Assembly: GCA_036172665.1 (NCBI GenBank)
Contig: JAYKNF010000016.1
Span: 992,001 to 1,056,000, forward strand
From: Prosopocoilus inquinatus
Taxonomy: Eukaryota; Arthropoda; Insecta; Coleoptera; Lucanidae
Direction of reading: 5' to 3'
DNA: 64,000 nt
Shown here piece by piece: positions 36,501 to 50,250 of the stretch. The position numbers and the translations under genes are program-made. A model generated the notes under the pieces. It was given only the letters and a program-made list of their open reading frames with translations, was not told where the DNA came from and did not search any database. Every line of letters starts with the position of its first letter. Position 1 is the stretch's first letter.

Positions 36501-39500
36501 ATCACAGGAACAACTCTGACACGTGTTACTTCGTTCAAAACTATTTCCGGCTTCTGTTGCCACCGAAAACTTCGTATCTCACATCAGAGTTACAGGAGTC
36601 AGTCGAAACGTCAGATAATGTGAAAGATAGTGAAGATCGGTTAGTTAAATCACAGGATCAACGCTAACACGTGTTATTTCGTTCAGAAATATTTCCAGCT
36701 TCTGCTGTGTCCTAGAACTTCGTATCTCACATTATAGTTACTGGAGTCCGTCGAGACGCCAAATAATGTGAAAGATAGAGAAGATCGGTTAGTTAAATCA
36801 CAGGAACAACGATAACAAATGTTGCTTAGTTCAGAAATATTTCCAGCTTCTGCTGTGTCCTAGAACTTCATATCTCATATCATAGTTATTGGAGTCCGTC
36901 GAAACGTCAAATAATGTGAAAGATAGAGAAGATCAATTAGGTAAATCACAGGAACAACGATAACAAATGTTGCTTCGTTCAAAACTATTTCCAGCTTCTG
37001 TTGCCCCCGAAAACTACGTATCTCACATCAGAGTTACAGGAGTCAGCAGAAACGTCAAATAATGTGAAAGATAGTGAAGATCAGTTAGTTAAACCACAGG
37101 AACAACGCTAACACGTGTTGCTTCTTGCAGAAATATTTCCAGCTTCTGCTGTGTCCTAGAACTTCGTATCTCACATCATAGTTACTGGAGTTCATCTAAA
37201 CGTCAAATAATGCGAAGGGTAGTGAAGATCTATTAGATAAATCACAGGGACAACTCTGACACGTGTTACTTCGTTCAAAACTATTTCCGGCTTCTGTTGC
37301 CACCGAAAACTTCGTATCTCACATCAGAGTTACAGGAGTCAGTCGAAACGTCAGATAATGTGAAAGATAGTGAAGATCGGTTAGTTAAATCACAGGAACA
37401 ACGCTAACACGTGTTGCTTCGTTTAGAAATATTTCCAGCTTCTGCTGTGTCCTAGAACTTCGTATCTCACATCATAGTTACTGGAGTCCGTCGAAACGTC
37501 AAATAAGATGAGAGGTAGTGAAGATCGATTAGCTAAATCACAGGACCAACGATAACAAATGTTGCTTCGTTCAAAACTATTTCCAGCTTGTGTTGCCCCC
37601 GAAAACTTCGAATTTCACATCTGAGTTACAGGAGTCAGTCGAAACGTCAAATAATGTGAATGATAGAGAAGATCGGTTAGTTAAATCACAGGAACAACGC
37701 TAACACGTGTTACTTCGTTCAGAAATATTTCCAGCTTCTGCTATGTCCTAGAACTTCGTATCTCACATCATAGTTACTGGAGTCCGTCGAAACGCCAAAT
37801 AATGTGAAAGATAGAGAAGATCGGTTAGTTAAATCACAGTAACAACGCTAACACGTGTTGCTTCGTTCAAAACTATTTCCGGCTTCTGTTGCCACCGAAA
37901 ACTTCGTATCTCACATCAGAGTTACAGGAGTCCGTCGAAACGTCAAATAATGTGAAAGATAGTGAAGATCGGTTAGTTAAATCACAGGAACAACGCTAAC
38001 ACGTGTTGCTTCGTTCAGAAATATTTCCAGCTTCCGCTGTGTCCTAGAACTTCGTATCTCACATCATAGTTACTGGAGTCTGTCGAAACGTCAAATAAGA
38101 TGAGAGGTAGTGAAGATCGATTAGGTAAATCACAGGACCAACGATAACAAATGTTGCTTCGTTCAAAACTATTTCCAGCTTCTGTTGCCCCCGAAAACTT
38201 CGTATTTCACATCTGAGTTACAGGAGTCAGTCGAAACGTCAAATAATGTGAAAGATAGAGAAGATCGGTTAGTTAAATCACAGGAACAACGCTAACACGT
38301 GTTACTTCGTTCAGAAATATTTCCAGCTTCTGCTGTGTCCTAGAACTTCGTATCTCACATCATAGATACTGGAGTACATCTAAACGTCAAATAATGCGAA
38401 GGGTAGTGAAGATCGATTAGATAAATCACAGGAACAACGCTAACACGTGCTGCTTCGTTCAAAACTATTTCCAGCCTCTGCTGTGTCCTAGAACTTCGTA
38501 TCTAATATCATAGTTACTGGAGTCCGTCGAAACGCCAAATAATGTGAAAGATAGAGAAGATCGGTTAGTTAAATCACAGTAACAACGTTAACAAATGTTG
38601 CTTCGTTCAAAGCTATCTCCAGCTTCTGTTGCCCCGAAAACTTCGTATTAAACATCAGAGTTACAGGAGTCCGTCAAATCGTCAAATAATGTGAAAGATA
38701 GTGAAAATCGGTTAGTTAAATCACAGGAAAAACGCTAACACGTGTTGAATCGTTCAGAAATATCTCCAGCTCTCTGCTGTGTCCTAGAACTTCGTATCTC
38801 ATATCATAGTTACTGGAGTTCATCTAAACGTCAAATAATGGGAAGGGTAGTGATGATCGATTAGATAAATCACAGTGACAACGTTAACACGTGTTGCTTC
38901 GTTCAAAACTATTTCCGGTTTCTGTTGCCCCCGAAAACTTCGTATCTCACATCAGAGTTACAGGAGTCCGTCGAAACGTCAAATAATGTGAAAGATAGAG
39001 AAGATCGGTTAGTTAAATCACAGGAACAACGCTAACACGTGTTACTTCGTTCAGAAATATTTCCAGCTTCTGCTGTGTCCTAGAACTTCGTATCTCACAT
39101 CATAGTTACTGGAGTCCGTCGAAACGCCAAATAATGTGAAAGATAGAGAAGATCGGTTAGTTAAATCACATTAACAACGCTAACACGTGTTATTTCGTTC
39201 AGAAATATTTCCAGCTTCCGCTGTGTCCTAGAACTTCGTATCTCACATCATAGTTACAGGAGTCAGTCGAAACGTCAAATAATGTGAAAGATAGAGAAGA
39301 TCGGTTAGTTAAATCACAGGAACAACGCTAACACGTGTTACTTCGTTCAGAAATATTTCCAGCTTCTGCTGTGTCCTAGAACTTCGTATCTCACATCATA
39401 GATACTGGAGTACATCTAAACGTCAAATAATGCGAAGGGTAGTGAAGATCGATTAGATAAATCACAGGAACAACGCTAACACGTGCTGCTTCGTTCAAAA

Positions 39501-41500
39501 CTATTTCCAGCCTCTGCTGTGTCCTAGAACTTCGTATCTAATATCATAGTTACTGGAGTCCGTCGAAACGCCAAATAATGTGAAAGATAGAGAAGATCGG
39601 TTAGTTAAATCACAGTAACAACGTTAACAAATGTTGCTTCGTTCAAAGCTATCTCCAGCTTCTGTTGCCCCGAAAACTTCGTATTTCACATCAGAGTTAC
39701 AGGAGTCCGTCAAATCGTCAAATAATGTGAAAGATAGTGAAAATCGGTTAGTTAAATCACAGGAAAAACGCTAACACGTGTTGAATCGTTCAGAAATATC
39801 TCCAGCTCTCTGCTGTGTCCTAGAACTTCGTATCTCATATCATAGTTACTGGAGTTCATCTAAACGTCAAATAATGGGAAGGGTAGTGATGATCGATTAG
39901 ATAAATCACAGTGACAACGTTAACACGTGTTGCTTCGTTCAAAACTATTTCCGGTTTCTGTTGCCCCCGAAAACTTCGTATCTCACATCACAGTTACAGG
40001 AGTCAGTCGAAACGTCAAATAATGTGAAAGATAGTGAAGATCAGTTAGTTAAATCACAGGAACAACGCTAACACGTGTTACTTCGTTCAGAAATATTTCC
40101 AGCTTCTGCTGTGTCCTAGAACTTCGTATCTCACATCATAGTTACAGGAGTCCGTCGAGACGCCAAATAATGTGAAAGATAAAGAAGATCGGTTAGTTAA
40201 ATCACAGTAACAACGATAACAAATGTTGCTTCATTCAAAACCATTTCCAGCTTCTGTTGCACCCGAGAACTTCGTATCTCACATCAGAGTTACAGGAGTC
40301 CGTGGAAACCTCAAATAATGTGAAAGATAGTGAAGATCGGTTAGTTAAATCACAGGAACAACGCTAACACGTGTTGCTTCGTTTAGAAATATTTCCAGCT
40401 TCTGCTGTGTCCTAGAACTTCGTATCTCACATCATAGTTACTGGAGTCCGTCGAAACGTCAAATAAGATGAGAGGTAGTGAAGATCGATTAGCTAAATCA
40501 CAGGACCAACGATAACAAATGTTGCTTCGTTCAAAACTATTTCCAGCTTGTGTTGCCCCCGAAAACTTCGAATTTCACATCTGAGTTACAGGAGTCAGTC
40601 GAAACGTCAAATAATGTGAATGATAGAGAAGATCGGTTAGTTAAATCACAGGAACAACGCTAACACGTGTTACTTCGTTCAGAAATATTTCCAGCTTCTG
40701 CTATGTCCTAGAACTTCGTATCTCACATCATAGTTACTGGAGTCCGTCGAAACGCCAAATAATGTGAAAGATAGAGAAGATCGGTTAGTTAAATCACAGT
40801 AACAACGCTAACACGTGTTGCTTCGTTCAAAACTATTTCCGGCTTCTGTTGCCACCGAAAACTTCGTATCTCACATCAGAGTTACAGGAGTCCGTCGAAA
40901 CGTCAAATAATGTGAAAGATAGTGAAGATCGGTTAGTTAAATCACAGGAACAACGCTAACACGTGTTGCTTCGTTCAGAAATATTTCCAGCTTCCGCTGT
41001 GTCCTAGAACTTCGTATCTCACATCATAGTTACTGGAGTCAGTCGAAACGTCAAATAATGTGAAAGATAGAGAAGATCGGTTAGTTAAATCACAGGAACA
41101 ACGCTAACACGTGTTACTTCGTTCAGAAATATTTCCAGCTTCTGCTGTGTCCTAGAACTTCGTATCTCACATCATAGATACTGGAGTACATCTAAACGTC
41201 AAATAATGCGAAGGGTAGTGAAGATCGATTAGATAAATCACAGGAACAACGCTAACACGTGCTGCTTCGTTCAAAACTATTTCCAGCCTCTGCTGTGTCC
41301 TAGAACTTCGTATCTAATATCATAGTTACTGGAGTCCGTCGAAACGCCAAATAATGTGAAAGATAGAGAAGATCGGTTAGTTAAATCACAGTAACAACGT
41401 TAACAAATGTTGCTTCGTTCAAAGCTATCTCCAGCTTCTGTTGCCCCGAAAACTTCGTATTTCACATCAGAGTTACAGGAGTCCGTCAAATCGTCAAATA
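33551..41500. repeat. B-array nested duplications of a rare-variant run (7- and 12-mer steps)
   Basis: The run GTATCTAATATC, GTTAACAAATGTTG with AAGCTATCTCC, and GTCAAATCGTC starts at ATCTAAT 33551, 38500, 39536 and 41312. The latter steps are 1036 (7 x 148) and 1776 (12 x 148). The first three copies continue with the AGCTCTCTGCTG and ATGGGAAGGG monomers. The fourth is cut short by the junction with family A. A partial copy lacking the beginning lies near 35473. Confidence 0.8.
35440..35500. repeat. Truncated family B monomer (about 83-bp deletion)
   Basis: GTCCTAGAACTTC jumps directly to AACAACGTTAACAAATG, losing most of a monomer. The distance between the two flanking ATGGGAAGGG monomers (33891 to 35733, 1842 bp) equals 13 x 148 less 82, consistent once the one-base insertion in AGCTCTCTGCTG is counted. 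Confidence 0.85.
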
Positions 41501-41524
41501 ATGTGAAAAATAATATAATAGGAT
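41500..41524. other. B to A satellite junction with short overlap
   Basis: Family B sequence AAATAATGTGAAA meets family A sequence AAATAATATAATAGGATAAG. The join steps back about 10 bp in monomer phase, with AAA as shared sequence. The first A monomer carries the rare AATAGGATAAG variant also found at 44050-44060, so the junction falls at a recognisable place in the A higher-order unit. Confidence 0.85.
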
Positions 41525-44500
41525 AAGTAAGGATCGATTAGATACAACACAGGAACAACGCTAAGACGTGTTGTTTCGTTCAAAACTATTTCTAGCTTCT
41601 GCTGCGTCCGAAAACTTCGTATCACACATCAGAGTTACTGGAGTCCATCGTAACGTCAAATAAGAAGATAGATAAGTAAGGGTCGATTAGATACATCACA
41701 GGAACAACGCTAACACGTGTTATTTCGTTCAAAACTATTTCCAGCTTCTGCTGCGTCCGAGAACTTCGTATCTCAAATCAAAGTTACTGGAGTCCATCGT
41801 AACGTCAAATAACAAGATAGATAAGTAAGGATCGATTAGATACATCACAGGAACAACGCCAATACGTGTTGTTTCGTTCAAAACTATTTCCAGCTTCTGC
41901 TGCGTCCGAAAACTTCGTATCTCACATCAGAGTTACTGGAGTCCATCGTAACGTCAAATAACATGATAGATAAGTAGGGATAGATTAGATACATCACAGG
42001 AACAACGCTAATACGTGTTATTTCGTTCAAAACTATTTCCAGCTTTTGCTGCGTCCGAGAACTTCGTACTTCAAATCAAAGTTACTGGAGTCCATCGTAA
42101 CGTCAAATAATATGATAGATAAGTAACGATCGATTAGATACAACACAGGAACAACGCTAATACGTTTTGTTTCGTTCAAAACTATTTCCAGCTTCTGCTG
42201 CGTCCGAAAACATCGTATCTCACATCAGAGTTACTGGAGTCCATCGTAACGTCAAATAACAAGATAGATAAGTAAGGATCGATTAGATACATCACAGGAA
42301 CAACGCTAATACGTTTTATTTCGTTCAAAACTATTTCCAGCCTCTGCTGCGTCCGAGAACTTCGTATCTCAAATCAAAGTTACTGGAGTCCATCGTAACG
42401 TCAAATAACAAGATAGATAAGTAAGGATCGATTAGATACATCACAGGAACAACGCTAATACGTGTTATTTCGTTCAAATCTATTTCCAGCTTCTGCAGCG
42501 TCCGAGAACTTCGTACTTCAAGTCAAAGTTACTGGAGTCCATCGTAACGTCAAATAATATGATAGATAAGTAAGGATCGATTAGATACAACACAGGAACA
42601 ACGCTAATACGTGTTATTTCGTTCAAAACTATTTCCAGCTTCTGCTGCGTCCGAGAACTTCGTACTTCAAATCAAAGTTACTGGAGTCCATCGTAACGTC
42701 AAATAATATGATAGATAAGTAAGGATCGATTAGATACAACACAGAAACAACGCTAATACGTGTTATTTCGTTCTAAACTGTTTCCAGCTTCTGCTGCGTC
42801 CGAGAACTTCGTATCTCCCATCGGAGTTACTGGAGTCCATCGTAACATCAAATAACAAGATAGATAAGTAAGGGTCGATTAGATACATCACAGGAACAAC
42901 GCTAACACGTGTTATTTCGTTCAAAACTATTTCCAGCTTCTGCTGCGTCCGAGAACTTCGTATCTCAAATCAAAGTTACTGGAGTCCATCGTAACGTCAA
43001 ATAACAAGATAGATAAGTAAGGATCGATTAGATACATCACAGGAACAACGCTAATACGTGTTATTTCGTTCAAAACTATTTCCAGCTTCTGCTGCGTCCG
43101 AAAACTTCGTTTCTCACATCAGAGTTACTGGAGTCCATCGTAACGTCAAATAACATGATAGATAAGTAGGGATCGATTAGATACATCACAGGAACAACGC
43201 TAATACGTGTTATTTCGTTCAAAACTATTTCCAGCTTCTGCTGCGTCCGAGAACTTCGTACTTCAAATCAAAGTTACTGGAGTCCATCGTAACGTCAAAT
43301 AATATGATAGATAAGTAACGATCGATTAGATACAACACAGGAACAACGCTAATACGTGTTGTTTCGTTCAAAACTATTTCCAGCTTCTGCTGCGTCCGAA
43401 AACATCGTATCTCACATCAGAGTTACTGGAGTCCATCGTAACGTCAAATAACAAGATAGATAAGTAAGGATCGATTAGATACATCACAGGAACAACGCTA
43501 ATACGTTTTATTTCGTTCAAAACTATTTCCAGCTTCTGCTGCGTCCGAGAACTTCGTACTTCAAATCAAAGTTACTGGAGTCCATCGTAACGTCAAATAA
43601 TATGATAGATAAGTAAGGATCGATTAGATACATCACAGAAACAACGCTAATACGTTTTATTTCGTTCAAAACTATTTCCAGCTTCTGCTGCGTCCGAGAA
43701 TTTCGTACTTCAAATCAAAGTTACTAAAGTCCATCGTAACGTCAAATAATATGATAGATAAGTAAGGATCGATTAGATACAACACAGGAACAACGTCAAT
43801 ACGTGTTATTTCGTTCTAAACTATTTCCAGCTTCTGCTGCGTCCGAGAACTTCGTATCTCACATCGGATTTACTGGAGTCCATCGTAACGTCAAATAATA
43901 TGATAGATAAGTAAGGATCGATTAGATACATCACAGGAACAACGCTAATACGTTTTATTTCGTTCAAAACTATTTCCAGCTTCTGCTGCGTCCGAGAACT
44001 TCGTACTTCAAATCAAAGTTACTGGAGTCCATCGTAACGTCAAATAATATAATAGGATAAGTAAGGATCGATTAGATACAACACAGGAACAACGCTAAGA
44101 CGTGTTGTTTCGTTCAAAACTATTTCTAGCTTCTGCTGCGTCCGAAAACTTCGTATCACACATCAGAGTTACTGGAGTCCATCGTAACGTCAAATAAGAA
44201 GATAGATAAGTAAGGGTCGATTATATACATCACAGGAACAACGCTAACACGTGTTATTTCGTTCAAAACTATTTCCAGCTTCTGCTGCATCCGAGAACTT
44301 CGTATCTCAAATCAAAGTTACTGGAGTCCATCGTAACGTCAAATAACAAGATAGATAAGTAAGGATCGATTAGATACATCACAGGAACAACGCCAATACG
44401 TGTTGTTTCGTTCAAAACTATTTCCAGCTTCTGCTGCGTCCGAAAACTTCGTATCTCACATCAGAGTTACTGGAGTCCATCGTAACGTCAAATAACATGA

Positions 44501-46586
44501 TAGATAAGTAGGGATAGATTAGATACATCACAGGAACAACGCTAATACGTGTTATTTCGTTCAAAACTATTTCCAGCTTTTGCTGCGTCCGAGAACTTCG
44601 TACTTCAAATCAAAGTTACTGGAGTCCATCGTAACGTCAAATAATATGATAGATAAATAACGATCGATTAGATACAACACAGGAACAACGCTAATACGTT
44701 TTGTTTCGTTCAAAACTATTTCCAGCTTCTGCTGCGTCCGAAAACATCGTATCTCACATCAGAGTTACTGGAGTCTATCGTAACGCCAAATAACAAGATA
44801 GATAAGTAAGGATCGATTAGATACATCACAGGAACAACGCTAATAGGTTTTATTTCGTTCAAAACTATTTCCAGCCTCTGCTGCGTCCGAGAACTTCGTA
44901 TCTCAAATCAAAGTTACTGGAGTCCATCGTAACGTCAAATAACAAGATAGATAAGTAAGGATCGATTAGATACATCACAGGAACAACGCTAATACGTGTT
45001 ATTTCGTTCAAATCTATTTCCAGCTTCTGCAGCGTCCGAGAACTTCGTACTTCAAGTCAAAGTTACTGGAGTCCATCGTAACGTCAAATAATATGATAGA
45101 TAAGTAAGGATCGATTAGATACAACACAGGAACAACGCTAATACGTGTTATTTCGTTCAAAACTATTTCCAGCTTCTGCTGCGTCCGAGAACTTCGTACT
45201 TCAAATCAAAGTTACTGGAGTCCATCGTAACGTCAAATAATATGATAGATAAGTAAGGATCGATTAGATACAACACAGGAACAACGCTAATACGTGTTAT
45301 TTCGTTCTAAACTGTTTCCAGCTTCTGCTGCGTCCGAGAACTTCGTATCTCCCATCGGAGTTACTGGAGTCCATCGTAACGTCAAATAACAAGATAGATA
45401 AGTAAGGGTCGATTAGATACATCACAGGAACAACGCTAACACGTGTTATTTCGTTCAAAACTATTTCCAGCTTCTGCTGCGTCCGAGAACTTCGTATCTC
45501 AAATCAAAGTTACTGGAGTCCATCGTAACGTCAAATAACAAGATAGATAAGTAAGGATCGATTAGATACATCACAGGAACAACGCTAATACGTGTTGTTT
45601 CGTTCAAAACTATTTCCAGCTTCTTCTGCGTCCGAAAACTTCGTTTCTCACATCAGAGTTACTGGAGTCCATCGTAACGTCAAATAACATGATAGATAAG
45701 TAGGGATCGATTAGATACATCACAGGAACAACGCTAATACGTGTTATTTCGTTCAAAACTATTTCCAGTTTCTGCTGCGTCCGAGAACTTCGTACTTCAA
45801 ATCAAAGTTACTGGAGTCCATCGTAACGTCAAATAAGAAGATAGATAAGTAAGGATCGATTAGATACATCACAGGAACAACGCTAATACGTGTTGTTTCG
45901 TTCAAAACTATTTCCAGCTTCTGCTGCGTCCGAAAACATCGTATCTCACATCAGAGTTACTGGAGTCCATCGTAACGTCAAATAACAAGATAGATAAGTA
46001 AGGATCGATTAGATACATCACAGGAACAACGCTAATACGTTTTATTTCGTTCAAAACTATTTCCAGCTTCTGCTGCGTCCGAGAACTTCGTACTTCAAAT
46101 CAAAGTTACTGGAGTCCATCGTAACGTCAAATAATATGATAGATAAGTAAGGATCGATTAGATACATCACAGAAACAACGCTAATACGTTTTATTTCGTT
46201 CAAAACTATTTCCAGCTTCTGCTGCGTCCGAGAACTTCGTACTTCAAATCAAAGTTACTGGAGTCCATCGTAACGTCAAATAATATGATAGATAAGTAAG
46301 GATCGATTAGATACAACACACGAACAACGCTAAGACGTGTTGTTTCGTTCAAAACTATTTCTAGCTTCTGCTGCGTCCGAAAACTTCGTATCACACATCA
46401 GAGTTACTGAAGTCTATCGTAACGTCAAATAACATGATAGATAAGTAAAGATCGATTAGATACATCACAGGAACGACGCTAATACGTGTTGTTTCGTTCG
46501 AAACTATTTCCAGCTTCTGCTGCGTCCGAGAATTTCGTATCTCAAATCAAAGTTACTGGAGTACATCGTAACGTCAAATAACAAGA
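41521..46586. repeat. Tandem 17-monomer higher-order repeat of family A (2 x 2533 bp)
   Basis: GGATAAGTAAGG at 41521 recurs at 44054, exactly 17 x 149 bp later. The same variants follow in both units: CTAAGACG, AAGAAGATAG, GTAGGGATAG, TTTTGCTGCG, CAAGTCAAAG and AACTGTTTCC. The end of the second unit is approximate. Related units begin near 51651 and 58520; the GTAGGGATAG variants there (about 52112 and 58966) are 46 x 149 bp apart. Confidence 0.88.
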
Positions 46587-49500
46587 TAGATAAGTAAGGA
46601 TCGATTAGATACATCACATTAACAACGCTAATACGTGTTGTTTCGTTCGAAACTATTTCCAGTTTCTGCTTCGTCCGAAAACTTCGTATCTCACATCAGA
46701 GTTACTGGAGTCCATCGTAACGTCAAATAACAAGATAGATAAGTAAGGATCGATTAGATACATCACAGGAACAACGCTAATACGTGTTGTTTCGTTCAAA
46801 ACTATTTCCAGCTTCTGCTGCGTCCGAAAACTTCGTATCTCACATCGGAGTTACTGGAGTCCATTGTAACGTCAAATAACAAGATAGATAAGTAAGGGTC
46901 GATTAGATACATCACAGGAACAACGCTAACACGTGTTATTTCGTTCAAAACTATTTCCAGCTTCTGCTGCGTCCGAGAACTTCGTATGTCAAATCAAAGT
47001 TACTGGAGTCCATCGTAACATCAAATAACAAGATAGATAAGTAAGGATCGATTAGATACATCACAGGAACAACGCTAATACGTTTTGTTTCGTTCAAAAC
47101 TATTTCCAGCTTCTGCAGCGTCCGAGAACTTCGTACTTCAAATCAAAGTTACTGGAGTCCATCGTAACGTCAAATAATATGATAGATAAGTAAGGATCGA
47201 TTAGATACAACACAGGAACAACGCTAATACGTGTCATTTCGTTCTAAACTATTTCCAGAATCTGCTGCGTCCGAGAACTTCGTATCTCACATCAGAGATA
47301 CTGGAGTCCATCGTAACGTCAAATAACAAGATAGATAAGTAAGGATCGATTAGATACATCACAGGAACAACGCTAATACGTTTTATTTCGTTCAAAACTA
47401 TTTCCAGCTTCTGCTGCGTCCGAGAACTTCGTACTTCAAATCAAAGTTACTGGAGTCCATCGTAACGTCAAATAATATGATAGATAAGTAAGGATCGATT
47501 AGATACATCACAGAAACAACGCTAATACGTTTTATTTCGTTCAAAACTATTTCCAGCTTCTGCTGCGTCCGAGAACTTCGTACTTCAAATCAAAGTTACT
47601 GGAGTCCATCGTAACGTCAAATAATATGATAGATAAGTAAGGATCGATTAGATACAACACACGAACAACGCTAAGACGTGTTGTTTCGTTCAAAACTATT
47701 TCTAGCTTCTGCTGCGTCCGAAAACTTCGTATCACACATCAGAGTTACTGAAGTCTATCGTAACGTCAAATAACATGATAGATAAGTAAAGATCGATTAG
47801 ATACATCACAGGAACGACGCTAATACGTGTTGTTTCGTTCGAAACTATTTCCAGCTTCTGCTGCGTCCGAGAATTTCGTATCTCAAATCAAAGTTACTGG
47901 AGTACATCGTAACGTCAAATAACAAGATAGATAAGTAAGGATCGATTAGATACATCACATTAACAACGCTAATACGTGTTGTTTCGTTCGAAACTATTTC
48001 CAGTTTCTGCTTCGTCCGAAAACTTCGTATCTCACATCAGAGTTACTGGAGTCCATCGTAACGTCAAATAACAAGATAGATAAGTAAGGATCGATTAGAT
48101 ACATCACAGGAACAACGCTAATACGTGTTGTTTCGTTCAAAACTATTTCCAGCTTCTGCTGCGTCCGAAAACTTCGTATCTCACATCGGAGTTACTGGAG
48201 TCCATTGTAACGTCAAATAACAAGATAGATAAGTAAGGGTCGATTAGATACATCACAGGAACAACGCTAACACGTGTTATTTCGTTCAAAACTATTTCCA
48301 GCTTCTGCTGCGTCCGAGAACTTCGTATGTCAAATCAAAGTTACTGGAGTCCATCGTAACATCAAATAACAAGATAGATAAGTAAGGATCGATTAGATAC
48401 ATCACAGGAACAACGCTAATACGTTTTGTTTCGTTCAAAACTATTTCCAGCTTCTGCAGCGTCCGAGAACTTCGTACTTCAAATCAAAGTTACTGGAGTC
48501 CATCGTAACGTCAAATAATATGATAGATAAGTAAGGATCGATTAGATACAACACAGGAACAACGCTAATACGTGTCATTTCGTTCTAAACTATTTCCAGA
48601 ATCTGCTGCGTCCGAGAACTTCGTATCTCACATCAGAGATACTGGAGTCCATCGTAACGTCAAATAACAAGATAGATAAGTAGGGATCGATTAGATACAT
48701 CACAGGAACAACGCTAATACGTGTTATTTCGTTCAAAACCATTTCCAGCTTCTGCTGCGTCCGAGAACTTCGTACTTCAAATCAAAGTTACTGGAGTCCA
48801 TCGTAACGTCAAATAATATGATAGATAAGTAAGGATAGATTAGATACAACACAGGAACAACGTTAATACGTGTTATTTCGTTCTAAACTATTTCCAGCTT
48901 CTGCTGCGTCCGAGAAATTCGTATCTCACATCGGAGTTACTGGAGTCCATTGTAACGTCAAATAACAAGATAGATAAGTAAGGGTCGATTAGATACATCA
49001 CAGGAACAACGCTAACACGTGTTATTTCGTTCAAAACTATTTCCAGCCTCTGCTGCGTCCGAGAACTTCGTATCTCAAATCAAAGTTACTGGAGTCCATC
49101 GTAATGTCAAATAACAAGATAGATAAGTAAGGATCGATTAGATACATCACAGGAACAACGCTAATACGTGTTGTTTCGTTCAAAACTATTTCCAGCTTCT
49201 GCAGCGTCCGAGAACTTCGTACTTCAAATCAAAGTTACTGGAGTCCATCGTAACGTCAAATAATATGATAGATAAGTAAGGATCGATTAGATACAACACA
49301 GGAACAACGCTAATACTTGTTATTTCGTTCTAAACTATTTCCAGCTTCTGCTGCGTCCGAGAACTTCGTATCTCACATCGGAGTTACTGGAGTCCATCGT
49401 AACTTCAAATAACAAGATAGATAAGTAAGGGTCGATTAGATACATCACAGTAACAACGCTAACACGTGCTATTTCGTTCAAAACTATTTCCAGCTTCTGC

Positions 49501-50250
49501 TGCGTCCGAGAACATCTTATCTGAAATCAAAGTTACTGGAGTCCATCGTTACGTCAAATAACAAGATAGATAAGTAAGGATCGATTAGATACATCACAGG
49601 AACAACGCTAATACGTGTTGTTTCGTTCAAAACTATTTCCAGCTTCTGCTGCGTCCGAAAACTTCGTATCTCACATCGGAGTTACTGGAGTCCATTGTAA
49701 CGTCAAATAACAAGATAGATAAGTAAGGGTCGATTAGATACATCACAGGAACAACGCTAACACGTGTTATTTCGTTCAAAACTATTTCCAGCTTCTGCTG
49801 CGTCCGAGAACTTCGTATGTCAAATCAAAGTTACTGGAGTCCATCGTAACATCAAATAACAAGATAGATAAGTAAGGATCGATTAGATACATCACAGGAA
49901 CAACGCTAATACGTTTTGTTTCGTTCAAAACTATTTCCAGCTTCTGCAGCGTCCGAGAACTTCGTACTTCAAATCAAAGTTACTGGAGTCCATCGTAACG
50001 TCAAATAATATGATAGATAAGTAAGGATCGATTAGATACAACACAGGAACAACGCTAATACGTGTCATTTCGTTCTAAACTATTTCCAGAATCTGCTGCG
50101 TCCGAGAACTTCGTATCTCACATCAGAGATACTGGAGTCCATCGTAACGTCAAATAACAAGATAGATAAGTAGGGATCGATTAGATACATCACAGGAACA
50201 ACGCTAATACGTGTTATTTCGTTCAAAACCATTTCCAGCTTCTGCTGCGT
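46408..50250. repeat. Short higher-order repeats of family A (9-mer then 10-mer)
   Basis: The TGAAGTCTATCG run at 46408 repeats at 47749 (1341 bp, 9 x 149). The unique CCAGAATCTGC variant occurs at 47255, 48596 and 50086 (steps 1341 and 1490, 9 and 10 x 149). Sequence between copies is near-identical by eye, so these are probably the most recent duplications in the block. Confidence 0.88.

Larger units (their letters stand above)
24287..41508. repeat. Satellite family B, block 3 (148-bp monomer, about 116 copies)
   Basis: This is the main B array. Three recurring monomer types are visible: GCTGTGTCCTAGAAC with GCCAAATAATGTG; GTTGCCCCCGAAAAC with TCAGAGTTACAGGAG; and a type with AATGCGAAGGGTAGTGAAG and A-like GATTAGATAAATC. 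These are arranged in changing order, giving multimeric repeats of 7, 11 and 12 monomers. The DNA is otherwise uniform: no genes, no foreign insertions, one truncated monomer at about 35473. Diversity among copies is higher than in the A blocks. Confidence 0.95.
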
